64,000 nt of DNA from assembly GCF_014384985.1 (NCBI RefSeq), contig NZ_JACRSX010000010.1, positions 41,154 through 105,153 on the forward strand, in the 5' to 3' direction. Below are positions 17,460 to 26,512 of the stretch, piece by piece. Both the position numbers and the translations under genes were made by a program. The notes below the pieces were generated by a model. It did not search any database, was not told the origin of the DNA, and was given only the letters and a program-made list of their open reading frames with translations. Position 1 is the first letter of the stretch, and each line of letters starts with the position of its first letter. The DNA is from Jutongia huaianensis (GTDB lineage: Bacteria; Bacillota; Clostridia; Lachnospirales; Lachnospiraceae).

Positions 17460-19301
17460 ATGATCATAGGAAACCAGACAAAGTTATATTATAAAAAGAA
17501 ATCATGGCTGACGCCAAAGCATCCGCTATATTTCGAGGAAGAGGAGTTCAAGATCTATTATGCGTCTGCGGTTATGATCCATGCTGAGAAAAATCAGTCT
17601 ATGCCGCCGGAGCAAAATTATGAGTTGGAACGTTTGCTGCATCATGGTCTGGATCTGAATGCAGGACAGATGGCCCGGGTGCTGAAAAAGGCAGCGGATC
17701 CCGGTGAAGTTCTGGATTATCTGTATAGTCATACAGACCTGGGAATGAAACGTTATCTGCTGATGCTGGATCTTTATAATATATCTTCGGAGGAGGAGCT
17801 TAGCAGACAGGAGACAGATAATTTGTGGTTGTTTGCTCATATGCTGGAGATTCCGGAGAAATATATGAGGTTGTTTGAGCATTTTATCCGTGGAGCCCGG
17901 AAGGAGAATGAGGGAGAATGCCGCAGGATATTTGCTATGATGACAGAGTGCAAAATAGAATTGTCCCTGATGGAGTTAAAATATTATCTTATGACCCTGT
18001 ATGATGTTTTTGAATGTACTCAGGACATGCTGGAAAAGGATAAACGGATACGTCTGGTGGATCGCTGTGTCATTCGGGAGGATCTTGTCTTACGGGATGG
18101 TATGGAGCTGAGAATGGATCATGCGGTTGTCAGAATTTATGGAAATATTACTATTGATGGTGGAACATTTGTTGCGGAACACAGCCGGATCATTCGTAAA
18201 AGCGGTTCTCACAGGGCATGTCTGAATATTCGGCGGGCAGGAAAAGTCCGGATGGAACAATGTGACATTGATTGTAGAAATTACGGTATGTTGTTACGGG
18301 CGCAGGACGGAGCAGCGTTAATTCGCGACTGTGAGATTCATCATACCACCAGAGGGGCTGCTGTACGTTTCTGGGGCACTGCATTGCAGATAGAAGGAAC
18401 CCTGTTTCATCACTGCTATTCCAACGAGGAGGGTGGAGCTGTACTGATCCGTGAGGGATCAGCGCGTATCGTACAATGTCGTTTCTGGCATTGCGAGGCG
18501 GTTCGTGGAGGTGCTGTGTATGGAAGAAATTTCATGGAGATCCGGGACTGCTTTTTTAAGAAATGTTATGCTTCGGAATATGGAGCAGCTGTATTTTGTA
18601 TAGGAATGATACAAAATAAGATTTCAGGTCTGCATTACACAGAATGTTTTCCTGAGCGGACAGAACTGATCCAGTATATTGTAGAGCCGAGAGGTATTGA
18701 AATTTCGGAGAGGGTGGAGATTGGTGTGAATACAATTCTGGATTGTGAATTGGATATCACATCGCAGGGTAGTTTGTGGCTTCACGATGCCGTTGTATAT
18801 TTAAGATATCCTATTCGGTGCAGAGGTTCTTTGGAAATGGACAGGGTATGTCTTCTGGCTGATAACATGCAGCATCAGGATATGATTGTGCTGGAGCATG
18901 CCAGAGGATGCCGGATCACGAAAAGCCGTCTGGACGGAATGGGGCAGAAAAGCGGGATTTTTTCGGCAGCCACCAAGCTTGAGGCTGAAAAGACAGTATT
19001 TTGTAATATGAAAGGCGGGAGAGCTGTTTTTAATGCGTATCAGCCACAAATCACATCCTGTATCTTTAATTATTGTCAGAATGGCGGGATTCATTGCCAG
19101 GGAGGCACGATCCAACACTGTCTGTTTGTGAATTGCAGAGGCAAAAGTGGAGCCGGTGTGACAATGGTTGGCAAGAAAGGTTTGATACGGCAGAGTCAGT
19201 TTGTGCGCTGTATTTCTGATATCAGTGGCGGTGCTGTAGACAGGGCAGTTGGAAATCAAATGACAGAATGTGAATTTACGGATTGTATATCCGGGGATTA
19301 G
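17460..19301 (+). CDS. Larger paralogue: TerB-like helical domain plus long beta-helix
   Basis: A 613-residue soluble protein with the same plan as its neighbour. Residues 25-190 are helical (IYYASAVMIHAEKN, ELERLLHHGLDLNAGQM), similar in pattern to TerB domains. From about residue 200 there are many beta-helix rungs, including CRFWHCEAVRGGAVYGRN and CFFKKCYASEYGAAVF, which recall the Cys-x-Phe and GGA(V/I) repeats of polymorphic outer membrane proteins, but here without an export signal. A second block of rungs (about 420-613) follows a short break. GGGAGG lies 7 bases before the start. It ends at a strong terminator, which marks the end of the three-gene unit. Confidence 0.6.
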   Translation: MIIGNQTKLYYKKKSWLTPKHPLYFEEEEFKIYYASAVMIHAEKNQSMPPEQNYELERLLHHGLDLNAGQMARVLKKAADPGEVLDYLYSHTDLGMKRYLLMLDLYNISSEEELSRQETDNLWLFAHMLEIPEKYMRLFEHFIRGARKENEGECRRIFAMMTECKIELSLMELKYYLMTLYDVFECTQDMLEKDKRIRLVDRCVIREDLVLRDGMELRMDHAVVRIYGNITIDGGTFVAEHSRIIRKSGSHRACLNIRRAGKVRMEQCDIDCRNYGMLLRAQDGAALIRDCEIHHTTRGAAVRFWGTALQIEGTLFHHCYSNEEGGAVLIREGSARIVQCRFWHCEAVRGGAVYGRNFMEIRDCFFKKCYASEYGAAVFCIGMIQNKISGLHYTECFPERTELIQYIVEPRGIEISERVEIGVNTILDCELDITSQGSLWLHDAVVYLRYPIRCRGSLEMDRVCLLADNMQHQDMIVLEHARGCRITKSRLDGMGQKSGIFSAATKLEAEKTVFCNMKGGRAVFNAYQPQITSCIFNYCQNGGIHCQGGTIQHCLFVNCRGKSGAGVTMVGKKGLIRQSQFVRCISDISGGAVDRAVGNQMTECEFTDCISGD

Positions 19302-19323
19302 TGGAAGAATAATTGCTAAAATG

Positions 19324-19374
19324 AAAGAAGCCTGCAATCTGTATCCGGTTGGACACAAAATTGCAGGCTTCTTT
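19324..19374. terminator. Strong bidirectional terminator
   Basis: AAAGAAGCCTGCAAT (19324-19338) pairs perfectly over 15 bases with ATTGCAGGCTTCTTT (19360-19374). It separates the convergent beta-helix and CNNM genes. Confidence 0.92.
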
Positions 19375-19394
19375 GTTATATGGTAAAGAAAATA

Positions 19395-20732
19395 TCAGTC
19401 GTTTGATGCATCATCGCAGGAGGTTTGATCTAAATCACACTCCTCCTCTTTATTGGTTTGAGGCAGCAGATGAAGCTTCACTTTATCAATACGATTCTTT
19501 TCTGCGGATAAAACGAGATATTCTGCATATTTATCAGAAACACGTTCTCCGGTTTTTGGAAAATGATCCAAAAGATTAATAATATGACCGGCGATGGAGT
19601 CGTAGTCCTCTGACTCTATATCAATACCAAGCTGTTCGTTGATATCGTCAAGCTTGGCAACACCCAGCAATATGTAGTTCTCGTCATCTAACCGGGTGAT
19701 TTCGTCTTCCTCGTAACCATCATACTCATCACGGATCTCTCCTACGATCTCCTCGATCAGATCCTCGATTGTCAGAAGACCGGCTGTTGCTCCATATTCA
19801 TCCAGGACGATTGCCATAGGAATGGATTCCTTTTTCATTTCAAAAAAGAGTTCTGAGATTTTCTTATATTCATAAGTGAAATAAGGCTCTCTCATTACTT
19901 CGGATATCTTGAAATCTTCATGGGAACCCTCATAGAAGAAAATATCCTTTAAGTTGATAATGCCGAGAATGTTGTCGCGGCTTTCTTTATATACAGGCAT
20001 TCGTGTGAATTTCTTTTTGCCGTAGCATTCCATTAATTCCTGATAGGTAAAATCAATGTTTGCAAACTCCACATCCATCTTCGGAACCATAACGTCTTTG
20101 GCAAGGGAATCTCCGAAATCCACTACATTTGTGATCATTTCCCGTTCCTCGCTCTCGATCACGCCTTCCTCGTGACTGACATTTACCATTGTCAGCAGTT
20201 CGTTTTCGGTGATCACCGGGCGGGGAGATACATCCACACGTAAAAGCTTTAAAAGACCAAACGAAATCTGGTTCATCAGAAATGAAACCGGACGAAGTAT
20301 CTGTGTCAGCGCATAGACCGGCTTTGCATACAGCAAGGCGAGCTTTTCTGCGTTTACCGTGGCAAGTGACTTTGGTACGATCTCACCGAAGATCAGGATC
20401 AGGACAGTTAAAACACCGGTTGCTACGCCGGTAAATACACTGGCCGATATAGGAAGACCATTTCTCTGTGCAATATGAATTGCGTAAGAAGTGGTGAGAG
20501 AAGATGCCGTCAGATTGACAATGTTGTTGCCGATCAGAATGCCGCTCAGAAGTTGTGTTGGCTTTTCAATCAGCTTTAAAACAGTTGAGGCATTTTTGAC
20601 ATGGTCCTCTGCCATAGATTGCATACGTACCTTGTTTACAGTTGTCAGACACGTTTCTGCTGATGAAAAAAAAGCAGAAAGAAGCAGTAAAATCAACAAA
20701 ATGATAATCTGCGAGGCGTCACTCGAATCCAA
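19395..20732 (-). CDS. CNNM/HlyC-CorC family transporter with CBS domains
   Basis: The 445-residue protein has an N-terminal DUF21 membrane domain (hydrophobic stretches near residues 8-30, 60-85, 90-115 and 130-150), a pair of CBS domains (VMVPKMDVEFANI, FTRMPVYKESRDNILGIIN, PMAIVLDEYGATAGLLTIED) and a C-terminal CorC_HlyC domain. Family members are linked to magnesium or other cation efflux. The start is TTG at 20732, with GGAG 8 bases upstream on the minus strand; the nearer ATG is out of frame. The acidic tail ends SCDDASND. Confidence 0.88.
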   Translation of the reverse strand: MDSSDASQIIILLILLLLSAFFSSAETCLTTVNKVRMQSMAEDHVKNASTVLKLIEKPTQLLSGILIGNNIVNLTASSLTTSYAIHIAQRNGLPISASVFTGVATGVLTVLILIFGEIVPKSLATVNAEKLALLYAKPVYALTQILRPVSFLMNQISFGLLKLLRVDVSPRPVITENELLTMVNVSHEEGVIESEEREMITNVVDFGDSLAKDVMVPKMDVEFANIDFTYQELMECYGKKKFTRMPVYKESRDNILGIINLKDIFFYEGSHEDFKISEVMREPYFTYEYKKISELFFEMKKESIPMAIVLDEYGATAGLLTIEDLIEEIVGEIRDEYDGYEEDEITRLDDENYILLGVAKLDDINEQLGIDIESEDYDSIAGHIINLLDHFPKTGERVSDKYAEYLVLSAEKNRIDKVKLHLLPQTNKEEECDLDQTSCDDASND

Positions 20733-20828
20733 AAAATCAACTCCATTTCTTAATAATATAATTAGATAGTATCGCTCCTATTTTACCTAGCCGGAAGTCT
20801 CTTGTCAAGATGTTGTCATACGAAGAGG

Positions 20829-20873
20829 TATTTTCTGACAATTTTGGAAAAAAATCAAAAATATCAGAAAATA
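20829..20873. repeat. Inverted repeat between divergent genes
   Basis: TATTTTCTGA (20829-20838) is repeated inverted as TCAGAAAATA (20864-20873), a perfect 10-base match around an A/T-rich 25-base spacer. It lies just upstream of the promoter of the phospholipase-like gene and in the 5' region of the CNNM gene. It could be an operator or a hairpin. Confidence 0.6.
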
Positions 20874-20874
20874 C

Positions 20875-20903
20875 TTGAAAATAACAATGGATAGAGGTAC
20901 AAT
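20875..20903 (+). promoter_or_regulatory. Predicted promoter of the phospholipase C-like gene
   Basis: TTGAAA (20875-20880), 17 bases, TACAAT (20898-20903), adjoining the inverted repeat. Confidence 0.55.
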
Positions 20904-20965
20904 TATTTCAGAAAGGCGATATACACCGGATGAAAACAAAAGGGTATATCGGTGGGGAGGTCGAT

Positions 20966-21553
20966 ATGAGAAAAAAATCCCATATTTCACTTGCATGGTA
21001 TCTGATGAATAGTGAAGGAATGGATGCTTTAAAACTTCATAAAGGATCTTTTTATATGGGCAGTGTATTGCCGGACTGCATGCCATCATTTCTGGTACGC
21101 AGACATACGATTGAGGATTCCTTTGAAGTATTAGAGAAGGAATTTCAGAAACTGGTATCACATTTTGATCCGAAAAAAGGGATTAACTGTTATTTTTGCA
21201 GACATTTAGGAATGATCACCCATTATGTTTCTGATTATTTCACATTTCCACACAATGCGAATTACCCGGGAAATTTAAAAGATCATTGTATCTATGAGGA
21301 GGAGCTGAAAAAGGAGCTTCGTGCCTATGTACACAGCCCGGAGGCGATTCGAAAGCGTAAAAAGCTGGGAATGCAGACTCCAGATGATATTCTGACAATG
21401 ATCCGCCAGATGCATAACCGGTATCTCCAGATGGAAAGTGTGGTCATGCGTGATTGCCAATATATTATTGAATTGTGCCATCGGGTTGTAGATGCAATAT
21501 TATGTCTCTTAGAGTCATTGTCGGCAGCAAAGATATCAGTTGCCTTGCAGTAA
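20966..21553 (+). CDS. Zinc-dependent phospholipase C-like protein
   Basis: A 195-residue protein with the histidine and aspartate pattern of the Zn-dependent phospholipase C family: KSHISLAWYL, GSVLPDCMPSF, RRHTIEDSF and CRHLGMITHYVSDYFTFPHN. There is no signal peptide, so it is likely intracellular, as in many short clostridial homologues of unknown substrate. The start at 20966 follows GGGGAGG with a 5-base gap; the in-frame ATG at 20930 lacks a site. Confidence 0.8.
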   Translation: MRKKSHISLAWYLMNSEGMDALKLHKGSFYMGSVLPDCMPSFLVRRHTIEDSFEVLEKEFQKLVSHFDPKKGINCYFCRHLGMITHYVSDYFTFPHNANYPGNLKDHCIYEEELKKELRAYVHSPEAIRKRKKLGMQTPDDILTMIRQMHNRYLQMESVVMRDCQYIIELCHRVVDAILCLLESLSAAKISVALQ

Positions 21554-21611
21554 TAAGTGATGTGGAGGGCAGTTTTGTTTTATGAGGACAAAGCTGTAAT
21601 AGAAAATAATG

Positions 21612-21659
21612 AAACGGAGAGCGGCAGTATATATGATACTGTAGTCTCTCCGTTTTTTT
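21612..21659 (+). terminator. Rho-independent terminator
   Basis: AAACGGAGAG (21612-21621) pairs with CTCTCCGTTT (21646-21655), extended by the inner CAGTAT/ATACTG pair, and is followed by seven T. Confidence 0.9.
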
Positions 21660-21715
21660 GCATTTGTGGTTTGTCCGACTGACGATTTTGCATAAATATG
21701 GAAACAGTTTATATC

Positions 21716-21743
21716 TTGACAAAAGACAGAAAATGAGTAAAAT
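21716..21743 (+). promoter_or_regulatory. Predicted promoter of the metal ABC transporter pair
   Basis: Consensus TTGACA (21716-21721), 16 bases, TAAAAT (21738-21743). No clear Zur-type palindrome was recognised next to it. Confidence 0.65.
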
Positions 21744-21793
21744 GAAAAGAGTTTTCAAATTTAATGGCTGGATTGTACCTATGGAGGAGAAAT

Positions 21794-22510
21794 ATGGATA
21801 ATGATATAGAAAAAAAATGGCTGATCTCATGCCGGGATGCAGGGTTGGGATATGAGAATAAAGCGGTATTGGAGCATTTAAATATTGAGATTCTGGAAGG
21901 ACAGTATATTTGTGTGATTGGGGAAAACGGATCGGGAAAAAGTACACTGATCAAGTCCCTGCTTGGATTGTTAAAGCCGGTGAGTGGAACGGTACAGATC
22001 AACCGCCAGGTAGGAAAGGGGGCTGTGGGATATCTGCCGCAGCAGACACAGATACAGAGAAACTTTCCGGTGAGTGTGATGGAAGTAGTCCTGTCAGGAT
22101 TTTTAAATGATATGCGTTTCCGCCCATTTTATAATAAAAAAGAAAAGCAGGAAGCGAAACGCCATTTGGAGCATCTGGGAATTGCAGATCTGGCGGCAGA
22201 ATGCTACGGAGAGCTTTCCGGAGGACAGCAGCAGAGAGTATTGTTAGCAAGGGCACTCTGTGCAGCAGATAAAATACTGGTATTGGATGAACCGGTTACC
22301 GGCCTGGATCCCGTGGCGGCCAATACCCTGTATGAGAGCATGGAACTGCTGCATCAGGAGGGGATGGCAATTGTTATGGTAACGCATGACATGGGAAACG
22401 CATTGAAATACGCAGATAAGATCCTTCATATCAGTGATGAGGGATATTTCTTTGGAACAGTGGAGGAGTATAAAAAGTCAGAACTGGCGCAGATATTTTT
22501 GCTGAAATAA
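21794..22510 (+). CDS. Metal (zinc/manganese-type) ABC transporter ATP-binding protein
   Basis: A 238-residue ABC ATPase with Walker A GENGSGKSTL, signature LSGGQQQRVLLARAL, Walker B ILVLDEPVTGLD and VTHDM. The Q-loop region GYLPQQTQIQRNFP resembles ZnuC/MntB-type proteins. The start at 21794 follows GGAGGAG; the upstream ATG at 21764 has none. The permease gene follows after 36 bases. No binding-protein gene accompanies the pair. Confidence 0.87.
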   Translation: MDNDIEKKWLISCRDAGLGYENKAVLEHLNIEILEGQYICVIGENGSGKSTLIKSLLGLLKPVSGTVQINRQVGKGAVGYLPQQTQIQRNFPVSVMEVVLSGFLNDMRFRPFYNKKEKQEAKRHLEHLGIADLAAECYGELSGGQQQRVLLARALCAADKILVLDEPVTGLDPVAANTLYESMELLHQEGMAIVMVTHDMGNALKYADKILHISDEGYFFGTVEEYKKSELAQIFLLK

Positions 22511-22546
22511 TACGGCAGCACAACAGATGGAAATGGAGGATGATCA

Positions 22547-23377
22547 ATGATCGATCTGGTGATACAGATAATGTCGTACCCTTTTATGGTACGGGCATTT
22601 GTGGTGGGAATTTTAGTGTCTCTTTGTGCGGCACTTCTTGGAGTAAGCCTTGTTTTAAAGCAATATTCTATGATAGGAGATGGTCTGTCCCATGTATCAT
22701 ATGGTGCACTGTCCATTGCCCTTGCATGTGGAATTGCGCCCCTGAAGCTGTCAATTCCGGTGGTGATTGTTTCTGCCTTTTTTCTTCTTCGTATGACAGA
22801 AAATAATAAGATCAAGAGTGATGCGGCTATTGCAGCCCTTTCTGCATCGACGCTTGCAATTGGTGTGTCCGTAACAGCCCTTACAACCGGAATGACAACA
22901 GATGTGTGCAGCTATATGTTTGGAAGTATACTGGCGATGACAAAGGAGGATGTGGTTTTAAGCGTTATTCTCTCCGTGCTGGTATTGATCTTATTTGTTT
23001 TTTCTTATCACAATATATTTGCAGTTACATTTGATGAGAATTTCTCCAAGGCAACCGGTGTCCGGGTGGGATGGTATAATACACTTCTCTCGATTTTGAC
23101 GGCCGTTACCATTGTATTGGGAATGCAGATGATGGGGGCTATGTTGATCTCCAGTCTGATCATTTTTCCGGCACTGACATCCATGAGGCTGTTTAAAAGC
23201 TTTCGAGCGGTGATTATCAGCTCAGGAGTATTGTCCGTTGTATGTTTTTGCGTCGGAATGGTTGTTTCTTATTGTGTTTCTACGCCGGCAGGAGCAAGTA
23301 TTGTGCTGGTAAATTTATCATTTTTCCTGATTTTTGCATTGATCCGGAAAATCCGTGAAAAAATTGGAGTCGCGTAA
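22547..23377 (+). CDS. Metal ABC transporter permease (ABC-3 family)
   Basis: The 276-residue protein has about eight hydrophobic segments and the ABC-3 family signatures GVSLVLKQYSMIGDGLSHVS and VLGMQMMGAMLISSLIIFPA, as in ZnuB and MntC-type permeases. The metal cannot be decided. GGAGGATG lies 6 bases before the start. It is the last gene before the tRNA. Confidence 0.88.
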   Translation: MIDLVIQIMSYPFMVRAFVVGILVSLCAALLGVSLVLKQYSMIGDGLSHVSYGALSIALACGIAPLKLSIPVVIVSAFFLLRMTENNKIKSDAAIAALSASTLAIGVSVTALTTGMTTDVCSYMFGSILAMTKEDVVLSVILSVLVLILFVFSYHNIFAVTFDENFSKATGVRVGWYNTLLSILTAVTIVLGMQMMGAMLISSLIIFPALTSMRLFKSFRAVIISSGVLSVVCFCVGMVVSYCVSTPAGASIVLVNLSFFLIFALIRKIREKIGVA

Positions 23378-23442
23378 ATGCCTATTTTATCAGGGGTTGC
23401 AGATTGTTTTTATAAAAAAATAAAAAAAAATAAAAAAAACAC

Positions 23443-23471
23443 TTGCAAAACCTGAAAAATTGTTTTATACT
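23443..23471 (+). promoter_or_regulatory. Predicted promoter of tRNA-Gln
   Basis: TTGCAA (23443-23448), 17 bases, TATACT (23466-23471), 41 bases before the mature tRNA. The preceding A-rich tract (23411-23440) may act as an UP-like element. Confidence 0.65.
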
Positions 23472-23512
23472 AAGCAAGGCTTGTGAGACAGAAACGCATA
23501 AGCACAGCATAG

Positions 23513-23584
23513 TGGGCTATCGCCAAACGGTAAGGCACTGGACTCTGACTCCAGCATTTCAAGGTTCGAATCCTTGTAGCCCAG
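23513..23584 (+). tRNA. tRNA-Gln (anticodon CTG)
   Basis: The acceptor stem TGGGCTA pairs with TAGCCCA. The anticodon arm CTGGA-CTCTGAC-TCCAG places CTG in the loop, and the T arm reads CAAGGTTCGAATCCTTG. G is at the discriminator position; CCA is not encoded. A terminator follows directly. Confidence 0.95.
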
Positions 23585-23589
23585 TGAAG

Positions 23590-23626
23590 GTCGTAAAATT
23601 GAATGATTCGGTTTTACGACTTTTTT
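23590..23626 (+). terminator. Terminator of tRNA-Gln
   Basis: GTCGTAAAA (23590-23598) pairs with TTTTACGAC (23612-23620), followed by six T. Confidence 0.9.
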
Positions 23627-23708
23627 CATATCCTGGACTGCATCAATTACAATGGGTGCAGGGGAGGCATAGACGCCTTTCGTACATAATGAAGAAATGG
23701 AGAGCAAA

Positions 23709-24872
23709 ATGAAGAAAAGTTTAAAGAAAGTTTTATCTATGGTACTTGCACTGGCAATGACAGCAGGTGTGGTATCCGGAGCAGGAAACGTATCTGATGT
23801 TAAGGCGGAGACAGCGTCTATCGTAAATCCTCCGGTTGTTACAGATTATGCTTCATTACCGACACCGGCACAGGCAACGGTAACGTTACAGGGCAAGTCA
23901 TCTGTGACTCCGAATGTAGTTGTACCGCTTCGGGTGGAGAATCCTGGTGTTGTAGAGGTGGCAGCAGCAGTTACATCTGGCGCGGCAGCATCAATTGAGA
24001 TGGGCTTTTTCTCTGATCAGAATTGTACTGCATCTGCCGGAGTTTCTACAACCATGGCAGCAGGCAGCACACAGATCGTTGATAAGACATTTGTGGCACC
24101 CACAGCAGCTACTTATTATGTGAGATTTAAATGGTCCTCTATTGTACCGAATGGGGCAGCAACAATTAAGCTGGTTACATACGCATATGCCGGACAGGAA
24201 GTAACATTGAAAAATATTTTCCAGCCGGTATTTATAGGTAACACAGGAAAAACTCTGTATCATAAACTGGTTGTTAAGAAAAGCGGCCTTGTTGCAATCT
24301 GTGGTAATGAGTATCGTGAAAGTGGTACTTCACTCCAGGCTGCCGGATTAAATATTCAGCTTTGCAATGCAAAAAAGAAACCTCTTCACAATGCATATCT
24401 TTCTAGTTTGAATACATATACTGAGAAATATGCGCTGAAGAAGGGAACATATTATGTAGCAGTTTCTTCCAGCCAGAGATATCAGCTGAAGGCGGAAAGT
24501 AAGGCCTGGAAAGATAAGAGTGGAAAGAGTAAAAAGAAAGCAGCGACCATCAAAAAAGGAAAATCTGCAGATGGAATGGTAATGGTCAATGAGGGAATGA
24601 AGAAGGGCGACTGGTATAAGGTTAAGCTGACAAAGCGTTCTAAGCTTCGTATCAACATTACTGCAGCCTGTACCGGTGTTGTATCAAACCTGAAGGTACA
24701 GATTATTCCTGCAAATCGTCATTATACATTGATTAACAGCACATCCTTGATTGGGAATAAGGGAAAGAAGCTTGCTTCTAGAAATAAGCTTGCTGCCGGC
24801 ACATATTATATCAAGGTGTCTAAGGTGACAAAGTCTGCCAGTGGTGTATATCGTATTAAATTTGTAAAATAA
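23709..24872 (+). CDS. Secreted protein, unknown, with beta-sandwich repeats
   Basis: The 387-residue protein has an N-terminal signal peptide (MKKSLKKVLSMVLALAM start, probable cleavage after VKA near residue 36). The mature part seems to contain three similar beta-rich units of about 110 residues that end in phrases like TYYVRFKW, GTYYVAVSS and GTYYIKVSK, the pattern of bacterial pre-peptidase C-terminal-type domains. The second half is very rich in Lys. There is no cell-wall sorting signal. The start at 23709 has GGAG 6 bases upstream. Function is unknown; a cell-surface or extracellular binding role is only a guess. Confidence 0.7.
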   Translation: MKKSLKKVLSMVLALAMTAGVVSGAGNVSDVKAETASIVNPPVVTDYASLPTPAQATVTLQGKSSVTPNVVVPLRVENPGVVEVAAAVTSGAAASIEMGFFSDQNCTASAGVSTTMAAGSTQIVDKTFVAPTAATYYVRFKWSSIVPNGAATIKLVTYAYAGQEVTLKNIFQPVFIGNTGKTLYHKLVVKKSGLVAICGNEYRESGTSLQAAGLNIQLCNAKKKPLHNAYLSSLNTYTEKYALKKGTYYVAVSSSQRYQLKAESKAWKDKSGKSKKKAATIKKGKSADGMVMVNEGMKKGDWYKVKLTKRSKLRINITAACTGVVSNLKVQIIPANRHYTLINSTSLIGNKGKKLASRNKLAAGTYYIKVSKVTKSASGVYRIKFVK

Positions 24873-24906
24873 TTGGTTATTTTCAGACATTTTATAATAA
24901 TACAAA

Positions 24907-24944
24907 GAAAATCCTCAGGATCATATATGATCCTGAGGATTTTC
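24907..24944. terminator. Perfect palindromic bidirectional terminator
   Basis: Bases 24907-24925 are the exact reverse complement of 24926-24944, giving a 19-base arm with A and T runs at the ends. It lies between the convergent secreted-protein and asnS genes. Confidence 0.9.
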
Positions 24945-24959
24945 TGCTAATGGGAAAGA

Positions 24960-26351
24960 TTAATATTCGCAATTTCCCGTGGTGCGCGGAAATGGAATAA
25001 CGTCCCGGATATTTGAGATTCCGGTAAGATACATCACACATCGCTCAAAGCCCAATCCAAAGCCTGCGTGACGGGTTGAGCCATATTTTCGGAGATCCAG
25101 GTAGAAATCATAATTTTCTGTATTCATACCGGTTTCTTCCATTCGCTGTATCAAAAGCTCCAGATTTTCTTCACGCTGGCTGCCACCAATAATTTCTCCG
25201 ATACCAGGAACAAGGCAGTCCATAGCGGCAACTGTTTTCCCGTCCGGGTTCAGCTTCATATAAAAGGCCTTAATCTCTTTCGGATAGTCGGTGACAAAGA
25301 CAGGACGTTGAAAGATCTGTTCGGTCAGATAACGCTCGTGTTCGGTCTGCAGGTCACATCCCCATTCTACCGGATAGGTAAATTGCTCCTGGTGCTTCTT
25401 TAACAGCTCAATGGCTTCCGTATATGTGACGTGGGCAAAATCAGAGTTTACGACGTGATGAAGGCGGTTTAACAGTTCCTTATCGATATATTGATTGAGA
25501 AATGTCATTTCCTCCGGTGCGTGGTCCAGGACGTATTGAATAATATATTTTAACATATTTTCTGCTACGGTCATATCATCCTTCAGATCTGCAAATGCCA
25601 TTTCCGGTTCAATCATCCAGAATTCGGCAGCGTGTCTTGCGGTATTGGAGTTTTCCGCACGAAATGTAGGACCGAAAGTATAGATGTTTTGAAATGCCAT
25701 GGCATAGGTTTCGCCGTTTAACTGGCCGCTGACCGTGAGGTTTGTTTCTTTTCCGAAAAAATCCTGAGAATAATCCGGCCGGCCCTGATCATTCTCAGGA
25801 ACATGATCCAGATCAAAGGTGGTGACGTGAAACATTTCCCCGGCTCCTTCACAATCGTTAGCTGTGATCAATGGCGTGTGGACATAGACAAAATCGTTTT
25901 CCTGAAAAAATTTGTGTATGGCATATGCAGCCAGAGAGCGGATCCGGAATACAGCCTGAAATGTATTGGTGCGAGGACGCAGATGAGGAATCGTGCGCAG
26001 ATATTCCAGAGAATGTCTCTTTTTTTGAAGAGGATAATCGGGACTGGAGGTGCCTTCGATAGTGATCCGGCCGGCATGCAGCTCAAACGGTTGTTTGGCG
26101 CCCGGTGTTGCAATAAAGCGGCCGGAAATAATGAGAGAAGCACCAACATTCAGATGGCGGATCTGCTCCAGATTATCTAATGTATTATCGTAGACAATTT
26201 GTAAGGGCTGAAAAAAAGTGCCATCATTTATTACTATAAATCCGAAATTTTTGGAATCGCGGATGCTGCGGATCCAGCCACATACCTGAATAGTCTGGTC
26301 ATAATACTGCTCCGCGTGTTGAAATAATTCCTTGATGTGAATCATATGCAT
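24960..26351 (-). CDS. asnS: Asparagine--tRNA ligase
   Basis: A 463-residue class IIb synthetase. The N-terminal OB fold ([20 protein letters not shown]) binds the anticodon. The catalytic domain has [13 protein letters not shown], motif 2 in [20 protein letters not shown] and motif 3 [15 protein letters not shown]. The start at 26351 follows AGGAG with a 6-base gap. No T-box leader is visible in the short upstream region. Confidence 0.95.
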   Translation of the reverse strand: MHMIHIKELFQHAEQYYDQTIQVCGWIRSIRDSKNFGFIVINDGTFFQPLQIVYDNTLDNLEQIRHLNVGASLIISGRFIATPGAKQPFELHAGRITIEGTSSPDYPLQKKRHSLEYLRTIPHLRPRTNTFQAVFRIRSLAAYAIHKFFQENDFVYVHTPLITANDCEGAGEMFHVTTFDLDHVPENDQGRPDYSQDFFGKETNLTVSGQLNGETYAMAFQNIYTFGPTFRAENSNTARHAAEFWMIEPEMAFADLKDDMTVAENMLKYIIQYVLDHAPEEMTFLNQYIDKELLNRLHHVVNSDFAHVTYTEAIELLKKHQEQFTYPVEWGCDLQTEHERYLTEQIFQRPVFVTDYPKEIKAFYMKLNPDGKTVAAMDCLVPGIGEIIGGSQREENLELLIQRMEETGMNTENYDFYLDLRKYGSTRHAGFGLGFERCVMYLTGISNIRDVIPFPRTTGNCEY

Positions 26352-26390
26352 GGAAGTCTCCTTTATAAAATAAAGTTAATTTTCTAAATA

Positions 26391-26420
26391 ATAGTATGCC
26401 CATTTTGCTCTATAAGTCAA
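26391..26420 (-). promoter_or_regulatory. Predicted promoter of asnS
   Basis: On the minus strand TTGACT (26415-26420), 18 bases, TACTAT (26391-26396). It is back to back with the promoter of the response-regulator gene. Confidence 0.55.
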
Positions 26421-26452
26421 GAAAATATAATACATTATTAAAAATAGCATTA

Positions 26453-26481
26453 TTGACTTCCGGAAAGAATAGTAATAAAAT
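26453..26481 (+). promoter_or_regulatory. Predicted promoter of the response-regulator gene
   Basis: TTGACT (26453-26458), 17 bases, TAAAAT (26476-26481), 31 bases before the start codon. Confidence 0.6.
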
Positions 26482-26512
26482 AATAATATGTTTTTTCATT
26501 TTGGAGGAGATT

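Noticed and set aside
26352..26512. T-box leader for asnS.
   Set aside because: The asnS promoter lies only about 40 bases upstream of the start, so no leader of T-box length exists. The same holds for hisS and lysS.
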